In this document: positions 1 through 7,758 of the stretch, in pieces
Layout: each line of letters starts with the position of its first letter
Numbering within the stretch: position 1 is the first letter of the stretch
Origin: ZLKRG44 sp964555705
GTDB lineage: Bacteria > Planctomycetota > Phycisphaerae > Phycisphaerales > SM1A02
DNA length: 64,000 nt
Direction of reading: 5' to 3'
Assembly (NCBI GenBank): GCA_964555705.1
Contig: CAZKTN010000003.1
Span: 1 to 64,000, forward strand
The notes under the pieces: model-generated
What the model saw: the letters and a program-made list of their open reading frames with translations, nothing else
The model's database searches: none
Told to the model about the DNA's origin: nothing
Position numbers and translations under genes: made by a program

Positions 1-2
1 CA

Positions 3-962
3 AGCTGGCTCGCACTGGCAGTGGTGCTGGTGCCGGCAGTCGCCTGGGCCTCGCTCGCGCTGAACTACTGCCTGCCCCTGCCGGGCGCCGCGCGCACGCT
101 GGTCGCTGCAGCCCTGCCCGTCGCCGCGCTTCTCGCGCTCTGGCGGTCGCCGCGTCGCCGCACGGCGGTCGCGGTGGCCGCTGGCGCACTCGCGTCGGGC
201 CTCGTCACCTTCTACGCGCAGGCGGCATCGCATGCGCGCGACTGGGTGCCCGAGGTCTCGGTGCTGCCGTGGTCCGAGATCGACGGCGACCGGGTCACGC
301 TGCACAACATCCGGAGCTGCGAGTACCGCAGCGAGAGCGACTTCGACCTGCGTCACCGCAGCGACACCTTCGACCTCTCGCGCATGACAGGCGTGGACCT
401 CTTCCAGGTGTACTGGGGCAGCCCCATGATCGCGCACACCATGCTCAGCTTCGGGTTCGACGACGGCCGCCGCATCTGCCTGTCGGTCGAGACGCGGCGC
501 GAGCGGGATGAGGTCTACGACGCCCTCAAGGGCTTCTTCCGGCAGTACGAGATCATCTACATCTGGGGCGACGAGACGGACCTCGTGAGGCTGCGCACCG
601 ACTTCCGCGGCGAGACGGTCTACCGCTACAGGCTCAATGTGCCTGTCGAGAAGGCACGCGCAATCCTGCTCGAGTACCTGCGCATGACCAATGGCCTGCG
701 TGATGAGCCGCAGTGGTACAACGGCCTGCTCGACAACTGCACCACCACGCTGATCGGCCATGCACGGCCGATCGTGAACCCGGACGCATCGCTCGACTGG
801 CGCTGGTTTGCCAACGGCTACCTGCACGAGGTGATGCACGAGCGCGGCACGCTCGACAGCTCGGTGCCCCTCGAGCAGCTTCGCCGCGACGGGCTCGTCA
901 ACGGCCGCGCACCCGCAGGTCTCGCCGGCACCGACTACTCCCGCCGCATCCGCGAGCCGTGA
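3..962 (+). CDS. DUF4105 (Lnb periplasmic domain) membrane protein, 5' partial
   Basis: The frame is open back to the window edge, so the true start probably lies upstream; the first start codon inside is GTG at 21 (313 aa from there). Three hydrophobic stretches (about residues 2-22, 27-42 and 49-67 counted from 21) are followed by a periplasmic domain. The segment YNGLLDNCTTTL near residue 231 and the preceding W-S-E-I and VYWGSPMIAHTMLSFGF stretches match the DUF4105/Lnb N-terminal family, whose members carry a conserved Cys in an N-C-T-T context. Family members are membrane-anchored proteins of uncertain activity, some related to lacto-N-biosidase. It converges on obg, ending 55 bp from it. 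Confidence 0.75.
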   Translation, partial: SWLALAVVLVPAVAWASLALNYCLPLPGAARTLVAAALPVAALLALWRSPRRRTAVAVAAGALASGLVTFYAQAASHARDWVPEVSVLPWSEIDGDRVTLHNIRSCEYRSESDFDLRHRSDTFDLSRMTGVDLFQVYWGSPMIAHTMLSFGFDDGRRICLSVETRRERDEVYDALKGFFRQYEIIYIWGDETDLVRLRTDFRGETVYRYRLNVPVEKARAILLEYLRMTNGLRDEPQWYNGLLDNCTTTLIGHARPIVNPDASLDWRWFANGYLHEVMHERGTLDSSVPLEQLRRDGLVNGRAPAGLAGTDYSRRIREP

Positions 963-1017
963 GCCGCAACTGGCCTCGAGCGCCCGCCCGAAGGGCGCGG
1001 ACGATCGCCGGCAACAC

Positions 1018-2043
1018 CTAGGCTGTTGTCTGCTCCCGCGCGGCATCGACCATGCGCCACGCGGCGTCAAGAACCTCACGCACGCCTTCGCCGGTCGCGC
1101 CGCTCATCATCATCGGCTTCACGCCGCGCTTGGCGAAGCGCCCGAGCACATCCGCAAGCAGTTCCGCGCGGTCCTCCGCAGGCACCAAATCAAGCTTGTT
1201 CAGCACAACGATCTCCGGCTTGCGCGCGAGCGCGTCGCTGAACTCGCCAAGCTCGCGCCGAATCGTGCGGTAGGCCTCCACCGGATCGCCACCGTCAGGC
1301 GGCAGCGCATCCACCACATGCAGGATGCACCGCGTGCGCTCGATGTGTCGCAGGAAGTCGTGGCCGAGTCCGGCGCCACCCGCGGCACCCTCGATGAGCC
1401 CGGGCAGGTCCGCGAGCACGAGCCTCCGGTCACCCGGCAGCTCCGCGATCCCCAGCTGCGGCGTCAGCGTCGTGAACGGGTAGTCCGCCACCTTGGGGTG
1501 CGCGCGCGTGCTCGCGCGCAGGAACGTGCTCTTTCCCGCATTGGGCAGCCCCACGAACCCCACATCCGCGATCAGCTTCAGCTCGACGCGCAGCGTGCGC
1601 TCGATAGATGGACCGCCGAGTGTCCGTTCCGTCGGTGCCTGGTGCGTCGCGCTCTTGAAGCGCTCGTTGCCCCAGCCGCCGTCGCCACCCTTGGCCACCA
1701 CCACGCGCTGGCCCGCCTCGGTCACGTCAGCGATCAGCTCGTCGGTCTCGGCATCGAACACCTGCGAGCCCAGCGGCAGCGGCACGATGATGTCCTCACC
1801 CGCCGCGCCGGTGCACTGCTTGCCTGTGCCAGGCCCGCCATCCTTCGCGAACCAGTGCGGCTTGTAGGCGAACGCCACGAGCGTGTCGACATGCGGATCG
1901 CCAACGACCACCACGTCTCCGCCACGACCGCCATCGCCGCCGTCAGGTCCGCCCTTGGGCTTGCCCTTCTCGCGCAGGAAATGGGCACAGCCGTCCCCGC
2001 CCTTGCCGGAACGAACATGGATGATGGCGTGGTCGACGAACAC
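1018..2043 (-). CDS. obg: GTPase Obg (ribosome assembly, 50S)
   Basis: 341 aa. The Gly-rich Obg fold occupies residues 1 to about 158 (MFVDHAIIHVRSGKGGDG start; GGPDGGDGGRGGDV). The G domain follows: G1 GLPNAGKST, G3 DLPGLIEGA and G4 NKLD. It is short and lacks the extra C-terminal OCT domain of some Obg proteins. It lies 24 nt downstream of rpmA on the same strand, the standard rpmA-obg arrangement. Obg binds the 50S subunit and couples GTP state to late ribosome assembly and stress signalling. Transcription probably comes from the rpmA promoter. Confidence 0.96.
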   Translation of the reverse strand: MFVDHAIIHVRSGKGGDGCAHFLREKGKPKGGPDGGDGGRGGDVVVVGDPHVDTLVAFAYKPHWFAKDGGPGTGKQCTGAAGEDIIVPLPLGSQVFDAETDELIADVTEAGQRVVVAKGGDGGWGNERFKSATHQAPTERTLGGPSIERTLRVELKLIADVGFVGLPNAGKSTFLRASTRAHPKVADYPFTTLTPQLGIAELPGDRRLVLADLPGLIEGAAGGAGLGHDFLRHIERTRCILHVVDALPPDGGDPVEAYRTIRRELGEFSDALARKPEIVVLNKLDLVPAEDRAELLADVLGRFAKRGVKPMMMSGATGEGVREVLDAAWRMVDAAREQTTA

Positions 2044-2067
2044 GCCGAGTCTGCGTTGCTTGAGGTG

Positions 2068-2346
2068 TCAGTTCGCGCAGTCGATCGCGAGCCGCGGCGT
2101 CTTCGGGTCGCTCGGGATCACGTCCACGACGCGGCCACGGAAGCGGACGGTGCCCTCTGCGAGCGCCATCAGGCTGCAATCCTTGCCCTGCTGCACGAGA
2201 TAGCCCGGCTTCCAGCGCGTGCCGCACTGCGTCACGATGATCGAGCCGGCCTTGGCGACCTGGCCGCCGTAGAGCTTGATGCCGCGGTACTGCGCATTCG
2301 AGTCGCGACCGTTCTGGGTGGATCCTTGGCCCTTCTTGTGTGCCAC
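2068..2346 (-). CDS. rpmA: 50S ribosomal protein bL27
   Basis: 92 aa from a GTG start at 2346, giving (M)AHKKGQGSTQNGRDSNAQYR, the universal bL27 N terminus. An AGGAGC Shine-Dalgarno sequence sits 7-8 nt upstream. The frame stays open further upstream to 2388, but those codons (MAEDPVRNASRSFE) are not bL27-like, so GTG is preferred. The C terminus TPRLAIDCAN extends slightly beyond the E. coli protein. bL27 reaches towards the peptidyl-transferase centre. It heads the rpmA-obg operon. The usual upstream partner rplU (bL21) is not present here. Confidence 0.95.
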   Translation of the reverse strand: MAHKKGQGSTQNGRDSNAQYRGIKLYGGQVAKAGSIIVTQCGTRWKPGYLVQQGKDCSLMALAEGTVRFRGRVVDVIPSDPKTPRLAIDCAN

Positions 2347-2404
2347 TTCGAAGCTCCTGCTAGCGTTGCGAACCGGGTCTTCGGCCAACTCAGCCGAGCC
2401 GCAA

Positions 2405-2410
2405 AGTGTA
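2405..2410 (-). promoter_or_regulatory. -10-like hexamer TACACT for rpmA-obg
   Basis: Read on the minus strand, TACACT lies about 58 nt before the rpmA GTG start, leaving a roughly 50-nt leader that contains the AGGAGC ribosome-binding site. It resembles the hexamers found directly at leaderless starts elsewhere in the window. No clear -35 element is visible. Confidence 0.35.
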
Positions 2411-2542
2411 GCCAGCCCCCCGCGGCGCTACAACCCCCTCATAACCATCGGAGAACGACCGTTACCCCGGGCGTGCGGTCCCGAACACCGTGTTGCCGCG
2501 GGACACGGGGAGGCCTGGCGGGCCACCCGCACTGCCTCGGGT

Positions 2543-3229
2543 TCAGCGGAAGACCCAGTCGCGCGACTCGGCCGCGATCTGGGCCATCGGCTTGTCCTTG
2601 ACGTTGCCGGGGACGCGATACTCGAGACGCGCCGTCTTGTAGAGCACCACGGGCGACTTCGTCATCGGATCCTCGACCGTCTCGGTCTCACCCGAAAGCC
2701 CGCGCACGAAGATGGTCAGCTCCGTCGCGTCGCAGGGCTCCGCACTCCAGATGAGCAGGCCATCCTTCGCGTTGTCACGGCCCTGACGCAGCGGTCCGAT
2801 CACCTGGAACTGGTCCTCGAGCAGCGGATTGCCAAGCAGTTCCTTTACGGCCTTCGTGATCGAGGGCGACACAGAGCGGCCTGCGCTGTGGATCCTGCCC
2901 TGGTCATCGAGCATCTCGACCTTGGGCATCCACTGGCGGTCTGTGCCGGTGAGGTTGGTGACGGTGTAGGTGAGGCACCAGTAGCCCTCGCCGGTGGCGC
3001 TATCGACGTAGAGCTGCAGCGCGCGCGGCTTGAAGTCGAAGGACCACATCGCGCTGCCGGCACCCGGCGAGCTGGCGGACATCCCGCCACCCGAAGCGGG
3101 CGTGCTGTCGTGTGCGTTCCCGATCGCCACCATCGAGGCGAGTGCCGCCACGGAGACCGCCGGGATGAGCGAGGTGCGGAGGGCCGCGTGGACGCGGCGG
3201 ATACGGGTCTGGGCGGTCCTTGAGGACAT
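2543..3229 (-). CDS. Secreted protein of unknown function
   Basis: 228 aa from ATG 3229, chosen because TACACT ends 6 nt upstream of it, the window's leaderless pattern; the longer frame to 3484 has no such support. A signal-peptide-like segment (TSLIPAVSVAALASMVAIG, about residues 19-37) is followed by a Ser/Gly-rich spacer (about 40-60). A folded domain follows with alternating hydrophobics: LQLYVDSATGEGYWCLTY, then VEDPMTKSPVVLYKTARLEY and a terminal DWVFR. I recognise no family or catalytic motif. It is probably periplasmic or extracellular. It is divergent from the GNAT gene, with 48 bp between the start codons. Confidence 0.6.
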   Translation of the reverse strand: MSSRTAQTRIRRVHAALRTSLIPAVSVAALASMVAIGNAHDSTPASGGGMSASSPGAGSAMWSFDFKPRALQLYVDSATGEGYWCLTYTVTNLTGTDRQWMPKVEMLDDQGRIHSAGRSVSPSITKAVKELLGNPLLEDQFQVIGPLRQGRDNAKDGLLIWSAEPCDATELTIFVRGLSGETETVEDPMTKSPVVLYKTARLEYRVPGNVKDKPMAQIAAESRDWVFR

Positions 3230-3235
3230 GAGTGG

Positions 3236-3241
3236 AGTGTA
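3236..3241 (-). promoter_or_regulatory. -10 hexamer TACACT, leaderless start
   Basis: TACACT on the minus strand, 6 nt before the ATG at 3229. With the usual -10 to start distance, transcription would begin at or within a base or two of the ATG. Confidence 0.5.
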
Positions 3242-3263
3242 GCCAAGGGGTGATGCGCGCCCA

Positions 3264-3269
3264 TACCTT
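3264..3269 (+). promoter_or_regulatory. -10 hexamer TACCTT, leaderless start
   Basis: TACCTT on the plus strand, 8 nt before the ATG at 3278. No Shine-Dalgarno sequence lies between. It forms a divergent pair with the hexamer at 3236-3241. Confidence 0.45.
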
Positions 3270-3277
3270 GAAGCCCC

Positions 3278-4234
3278 ATGGAAGGAGCCCCAGAGCCCAC
3301 CCTTCAGGTCGTTGAGGCCTCGGGCGGTCGCCTCCACGAGGCCGCGGCCGCGCTGACCGGCAGCCGCGACCGAGGGCGGCGGTACCTCGCGCATCTCGCT
3401 GCGCAGGGTCTTCGCGTGGATGCGGCGCTCGCACTGGCGGACCGTGACGGCCGTCTCCACGCGGCAGCGGTCCTCACGCGTCACGCGGGGCGCACTGCGA
3501 TGGCCTCGGTCACCGCACCCCGCGCCGCATGGGAGGCGCAGCAGTGGGCACCGCTCGCATCGGCAGCGCTGGCGCGCGCGGCGTCGCTCGATGTCGACGT
3601 GCTCCAGTCACTCGTGGATCCCACGCACAGGCACACCGCAGCGCTGCTGGAGCTCGGCGGGCTCCGCCCGATCGGCACGCTTGCCTACCTCGAGCGACCG
3701 CTGTCGGCGCCGCTCCCGCGCGAGGTGGGGCCAGACATGCGGGACATCCGCATCGCGCCGTGGGATCCCTCCGACCGCACGCAACTCGAGCGGCTCCTGG
3801 AGGCGTCCTACATCGACACGCGCGACTGTCCAGGACTCGCGCAGATGCGCCGCACGTGCGACATCCTTGACGGGCACATGTCGACCGGAGAGCACGATCC
3901 CTCCATGTGGTGGATCATGCACGATGCGCAAGGCCCGTGCGGGCTTGCGCTGCTGAGCCCGGTGCCGAGCGCCGACTGCGTCGAGGTCGTGTACTTCGGG
4001 CTCGCGCCACGGGTGCGCAGGCGCGGACTCTCGCGCGCGCTCCTCGCTCACGCGATCGATGCGCTCGTCGGAAGGCGCGAGCGGACGGTCGCGCTCGCCT
4101 GCGACGAGGGCAACGCCGCCGCGATGCGGCTCTACCGGTCCTTCGGGTTTGCGCGCCGGCTTTCGCGGATCGCGCTCGTGGCGCCGACACGGCCTGTGGC
4201 GGCCCCCGCCGACAGACTTGTCCACAGCCGATGA
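3278..4234 (+). CDS. GNAT family N-acetyltransferase
   Basis: 318 aa. The C-terminal half carries the acetyl-CoA-binding motif of GNAT enzymes: VVYFGLAPRVRRRGLSRALL (about residues 236-255, an R-x-x-G-x-(S)-R type loop), then ERTVALACDEGNAAAMRLYR and a SFGF stretch, the usual strand 5/helix 4 region. The N-terminal half looks like a second, degenerate GNAT fold, as in tandem mycothiol-synthase-like proteins. The acceptor substrate cannot be inferred. The last codons contain a DnaA-box-like sequence (4218-4226), and dnaA follows after 415 bp. Confidence 0.8.
   Translation: MEGAPEPTLQVVEASGGRLHEAAAALTGSRDRGRRYLAHLAAQGLRVDAALALADRDGRLHAAAVLTRHAGRTAMASVTAPRAAWEAQQWAPLASAALARAASLDVDVLQSLVDPTHRHTAALLELGGLRPIGTLAYLERPLSAPLPREVGPDMRDIRIAPWDPSDRTQLERLLEASYIDTRDCPGLAQMRRTCDILDGHMSTGEHDPSMWWIMHDAQGPCGLALLSPVPSADCVEVVYFGLAPRVRRRGLSRALLAHAIDALVGRRERTVALACDEGNAAAMRLYRSFGFARRLSRIALVAPTRPVAAPADRLVHSR
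4218..4226 (+). promoter_or_regulatory. DnaA-box-like 9-mer TTGTCCACA
   Basis: TTGTCCACA differs from the E. coli consensus TTATCCACA at one base and equals the form common in high-GC genomes. It lies in the 3' end of the GNAT gene, about 430 bp upstream of the dnaA start. I found no second copy nearby, so it could be an autoregulatory site or chance rather than an origin. Confidence 0.35.
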
Positions 4235-4649
4235 ACGCGCGCCCGCCTGCGTGGTGCATGAAGATTTTTGCGCGGTCCGCACCGTGCCGCGCGCGCTCGA
4301 CTTAGGTGCACCGCACCGATGCGGATGCTCCACGCGGAACTTCCGCGCGCGAAATCAGGGCTATCGTGCGTGCGGCGTCATGGATGAGGCGCCCCGGATC
4401 ATGGACTCGGCCGCAGGATGAGTGCGGCTGCAGCCCATGCCCCGGCCGGCGACGGAGCGAGATGTCCCTTCACCACTCGTCAGGGGAGCACGAGCGGCGA
4501 TCGCCCACCAGGCCATCGCCAGGCTGTGCCCTCGCCCGGAGCAGTCCCAGCTGATGTCCCCAAGCGCAGACTCCCACTCCCCCGCCTCGTCGCCCAGCCG
4601 CGGCAACGCCAGCCGCGAGCGCACGCCCTCGACGCGTGACCGGAGCGAC
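4235..4649 (+). other. Non-coding leader region upstream of dnaA (415 bp)
   Basis: No convincing gene. A TATCGT hexamer at 4362-4367 is followed 12 nt later by an ATG (4380) opening only a 13-codon frame, which runs into a second weak frame (4418-4639). The dnaA frame itself is open back to a GTG at 4422, so an N-terminal extension cannot be excluded. No DnaA-box cluster or AT-rich unwinding element is visible, so an origin here is not supported. Confidence 0.5.
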
Positions 4650-6152
4650 ATGGCGCGCGACTGGCCGCAGGCGGTGGCTGAGCGCCTCGAGCACTCGATC
4701 GGCACCCACAAGTTCGGCCTCTGGTTCGAGCGCCAGACCCGCTTCGCAGCGCGCGACGGCGAGCTTGAGGTGGCTGCGAGCTCCAAGCTTGTCGCCGACT
4801 GGATCGGCCGTCACTACGGATCTGCCCTGCACCAGGTGGCTGGAGAGGTTCTCGGCGACGGCGCGACGGTGACCGTGCGCCTCCGCCCCGATCTCTTCGA
4901 GGCGGGCTCCGGGACAGCCGATGCCGGACAGGGGCGCGCCAACCCGCGGCCCGGAGAGTCCACCAGCGCACTGGATCGCGCCGACGACGCGGAGCGTCAG
5001 GGACGAGCCCGCAGCGCACCGCACGCTCGGCCCGCCGCAACCCCGCGCGGTGGCGCGTCCACGCACCGGCGCAGCGCGGACCGCGCCGGAGAGGTCCCCG
5101 TCCGCCACTTCGACGACACCGTCGTCGGCAGCTCCAACCGGGTGGCGTTCGAGAGCGCACGAGCCGTGGCTGAGGGCCGCGAGCAGTCGATGCGGATGCT
5201 CTTCCTGCACGGCCGTTGCGGCGTCGGCAAGACGCACCTGCTGCAGGCGATCGCGCACAGGCGCCTCGAGATCGCGCCCAGCGCGCGCATCCGCTACCTC
5301 ACGGGCGAGCAGTTCACGAACGAGTACATCGCCGCGGTGCGCGAGGGCGGCCTCGAGGGATTCAGGCGACGCATCCGCAGGCAGCACCTGCTGGTGATCG
5401 ACGACATCCACTTTCTCGCGAGCAAGAGCGCAACGCAGACCGAGTTCCAGCACACGTTCGACGAAATCGCTCTCGCGGGCGGCACCGTCGTGCTCGCGTC
5501 TGATGGCCACCCGCGGCAGATCCAGAAGATCGGCGCTGGGCTCGTCAGCAGGTTCATGTCTGGAATGGTCGTGCGCATCGACGAGCCCGACCACGCGATG
5601 CGCGGGGAGCTCGCACAGCGGTTCGCGGCGGCCCGCGGACTGCGCCTGGCCGATGCGGCGGTGTCGCTCCTCGCTGACCGCGTCACCGGAAGCGTGCGCG
5701 AGATCGAGGGCGCGGTGTCGGCGCTCGCGGCGCTGCGGATGGTGATGGGACGCGGATCGTCCGAGCCGATCGGTCCCGCGCACGTGACAGAGGCGCTCGG
5801 GGCAGGCCTTCCGACGCTGCGCGGCCGTCCCGCGCGCATCGGCGAGATCATCGACGCGTGCTGCGTCGCCACCGGCGTCTCTCGTGAGGACCTCATGAGC
5901 GCAAGCCGCCATCGCCGCGTGGTCGCGACGCGGGGCCTCGTCGCGCACCTGGCGAGGGAGATGACCACGATGTCGTTCCCGGAGATCGCGCTCGCGCTCG
6001 GCCGGCCCACGCACTCCACGGTGCATGCCGCCGCGGCCCGATTCCGTGCGGCGATCGGGAGCGGCGCCACCGTCCCTTGCGGCGATGGCGACCGACCTGC
6101 GGCAGAGGTCGCTGACCAGGCTCGAAGGGACGTCGGCCGCATGCCATCCTGA
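4650..6152 (+). CDS. dnaA: Chromosomal replication initiator DnaA (divergent)
   Basis: 500 aa from ATG 4650, preceded by GGAG seven nt upstream; in-frame alternatives are ATG 4554 and GTG 4422. Domain I is at residues 1-80 (W..V..RLEHSIGTHKFGLWF), followed by a Gly/Arg/Ala-rich linker to about 150. AAA+ domain III has Walker A GRCGVGKTH, Walker B LLVIDDIHFL and arginine-finger region LVSRFMSGMVV. Domain IV (about 395-485) has the arginine of the recognition helix (VVATRGLVAHL). However, the signature canonically G-G-R-D-H-S-T-V reads G-R-P-T-H-S-T-V (residues 451-458), so Arg and Asp are replaced. No dnaN, recF or gyrB adjoins it. It is probably the genuine initiator with altered box specificity, but could be a paralogue. 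Confidence 0.88.
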   Translation: MARDWPQAVAERLEHSIGTHKFGLWFERQTRFAARDGELEVAASSKLVADWIGRHYGSALHQVAGEVLGDGATVTVRLRPDLFEAGSGTADAGQGRANPRPGESTSALDRADDAERQGRARSAPHARPAATPRGGASTHRRSADRAGEVPVRHFDDTVVGSSNRVAFESARAVAEGREQSMRMLFLHGRCGVGKTHLLQAIAHRRLEIAPSARIRYLTGEQFTNEYIAAVREGGLEGFRRRIRRQHLLVIDDIHFLASKSATQTEFQHTFDEIALAGGTVVLASDGHPRQIQKIGAGLVSRFMSGMVVRIDEPDHAMRGELAQRFAAARGLRLADAAVSLLADRVTGSVREIEGAVSALAALRMVMGRGSSEPIGPAHVTEALGAGLPTLRGRPARIGEIIDACCVATGVSREDLMSASRHRRVVATRGLVAHLAREMTTMSFPEIALALGRPTHSTVHAAAARFRAAIGSGATVPCGDGDRPAAEVADQARRDVGRMPS

Positions 6153-6176
6153 CGCTCCTTCGGCGCGCGTCGCGGA

Positions 6177-6182
6177 TACACT
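6177..6182 (+). promoter_or_regulatory. -10 hexamer TACACT, leaderless start
   Basis: TACACT, 7 nt before ATG 6190 of the HEAT-like gene, with no Shine-Dalgarno sequence between them. Confidence 0.5.
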
Positions 6183-6189
6183 CGCCCCG

Positions 6190-7758
6190 ATGCGCCCGTC
6201 ACGAGCCCGACGCCACTCCGCACTCGGCGTCGCGAGGCTCACGGCAGCGTGCATCTCGTTTGCGCTGTGCGCTGCGCCGTCCGGCGCGGCACCCCAGTAC
6301 GAGCGCACGGCGCCCTACGACGCGGCGGTCAGCCACATGCGCAAGGCGATCGATCCGGTGGGATCGGGGCAGCATCACGCGCTCCTGATCTCCCTTCGCT
6401 CGCTTCGCGACCCTCAGCTGCGCGGGCTCTTCGAGTCGCTCACGAGCTCGAGCGACTTCACATCGCGCGTGGACGGCATCCTGGGCCTTGCGGAGCTCTC
6501 GCCTGAGGCAGGCGTCGATCCGGTGCTGCTCAGCCGCTTCAGCTCGCGCGAGGACCGCTCCGCGGCCATCCGCAGCGCAATCGGGCTCAAGCTCGTGTCC
6601 ACCCAGGCGGCGACCGAGCTGCTGAAGATCGACGACCTCACCGGCCTCGACCGCGCCGCACTCGCGGGAGAGCTCTTCCGGCTCGGTACGCCCATCGACC
6701 CCGCCCTGCTGAAGGATGCGCTCAACGACCCTTCCGACGAGGTGGCCGGGCTCGGCGCGATGCTGATGCTGCAGGCCGGGGACCGCAGCGCATGGTCGCG
6801 CTTCGTCGACAGGCTCATGGCCCGCGATGAGGGTGTGCGCAACGCGGTGGTGGGCGAGCTGGGCAAGGCCGCCCTCGCGTACCAGCTCAAGGCCGCTGTG
6901 CCCGCGCTGCTGGCGCTCGTCTCGCGCGACGGCTTCAGGGTGCCCACCCGCATGGTCATCAACGGCGCCGCGCTGTCGCTCGACCGCGAGGCCGGGATCG
7001 CCGCGTGGCGCGAGATCATCGCAAGCGACCGCTCGCAGCCCACGCTCGTGCGCGCAGGGCTGCAGATGCTTGCGCACGAGGGCACGGTGCCCGAGCCCGT
7101 GATCGTGATGCTGCGCAACGACGACGAGCTCGTGGAGGACATCGTGTCGGCCATCATCGCGTGCTCCGGCACCGATGCCGATGCGGCCGCGGTGTCGCTT
7201 GACCGGCTTGTGGCCTCCGGCAACCGCCAGGCCGTGGAATGGGCGATGCGTCGCGCATCGACGCTGCCGCCTGCGGCGGCATCGCGCGTGCTCACGTCCG
7301 TGTTCCGCGCGGGCACAGGGGCCGATGCGACGCCTGCGCTGCGCGCCATGGCGCTCGATGCCGCGGGCCGGCTCGCGAAGGCCGACCCGTCCGCGGTCGT
7401 CACGCTGCTGCGCGAGAATGCCGGGTCGGGCGGCGTGCAGGAGCTGCTGCTCCTTGGCATGGTCAGCGCCGTCTCGGACCAGCCCCTCAACGCGCAGGAC
7501 CCTGCGCTCGTCGAGCAGGCTGCCGCCGCTGCCGCGGTGGTGCAGGGCGCCTCGACCCGACGCGCCGAGAGCCTCGCGCTGCTGCTGCTTGCGCGAACGG
7601 CTCAGGGCCCGCTCGATGCGGAGACGCTGCGCGCGCTCGGCACCGTCGCTGCGGGCGGCGGCGACCTCGACCCCACGCTTCAGGTGCAGGCCGCATGGCT
7701 CTTCGTCAGGCACTCGGGCCGCGGCGAGCAGGCCCTCGCACAGCTCCGTCCCCAATGA
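6190..7758 (+). CDS. Exported HEAT-like helical-repeat protein
   Basis: 522 aa. ATG 6190 is chosen because a TACACT hexamer ends 7 nt upstream and a signal peptide follows at once (about residues 12-33, LTAACISFALCAAPSGAAPQ). The mature part is almost entirely alpha-helical and Ala/Leu-rich, in repeating units such as LLSRFSSREDRSAAIRSAIG, ALNDPSDEVAGLGAMLML and DEGVRNAVVGELGKAAL. This is the pattern of HEAT or ARM-like scaffolds. No enzymatic motif is seen. The stop codon overlaps the next start (ATGA), so translation is coupled to the DegT-fold gene, which suggests a joint role. Confidence 0.7.
   Translation: MRPSRARRHSALGVARLTAACISFALCAAPSGAAPQYERTAPYDAAVSHMRKAIDPVGSGQHHALLISLRSLRDPQLRGLFESLTSSSDFTSRVDGILGLAELSPEAGVDPVLLSRFSSREDRSAAIRSAIGLKLVSTQAATELLKIDDLTGLDRAALAGELFRLGTPIDPALLKDALNDPSDEVAGLGAMLMLQAGDRSAWSRFVDRLMARDEGVRNAVVGELGKAALAYQLKAAVPALLALVSRDGFRVPTRMVINGAALSLDREAGIAAWREIIASDRSQPTLVRAGLQMLAHEGTVPEPVIVMLRNDDELVEDIVSAIIACSGTDADAAAVSLDRLVASGNRQAVEWAMRRASTLPPAAASRVLTSVFRAGTGADATPALRAMALDAAGRLAKADPSAVVTLLRENAGSGGVQELLLLGMVSAVSDQPLNAQDPALVEQAAAAAAVVQGASTRRAESLALLLLARTAQGPLDAETLRALGTVAAGGGDLDPTLQVQAAWLFVRHSGRGEQALAQLRPQ

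Noticed and set aside
1318..2601. 427-aa plus-strand frame
   Set aside because: Antisense to obg and rpmA, low-complexity Arg/Ala sequence.
4418..4639. 73-aa frame before dnaA
   Set aside because: No homology pattern, overlaps the possible dnaA extension, weak start context.
4218..4649. Replication origin next to dnaA
   Set aside because: Only one DnaA-box-like 9-mer and no AT-rich element or box cluster.
4470..6308. 612-aa frame antisense to dnaA
   Set aside because: Runs opposite a conserved dnaA; composition is Arg/Ala/Glu-rich without motifs, typical of antisense frames in GC-rich DNA.
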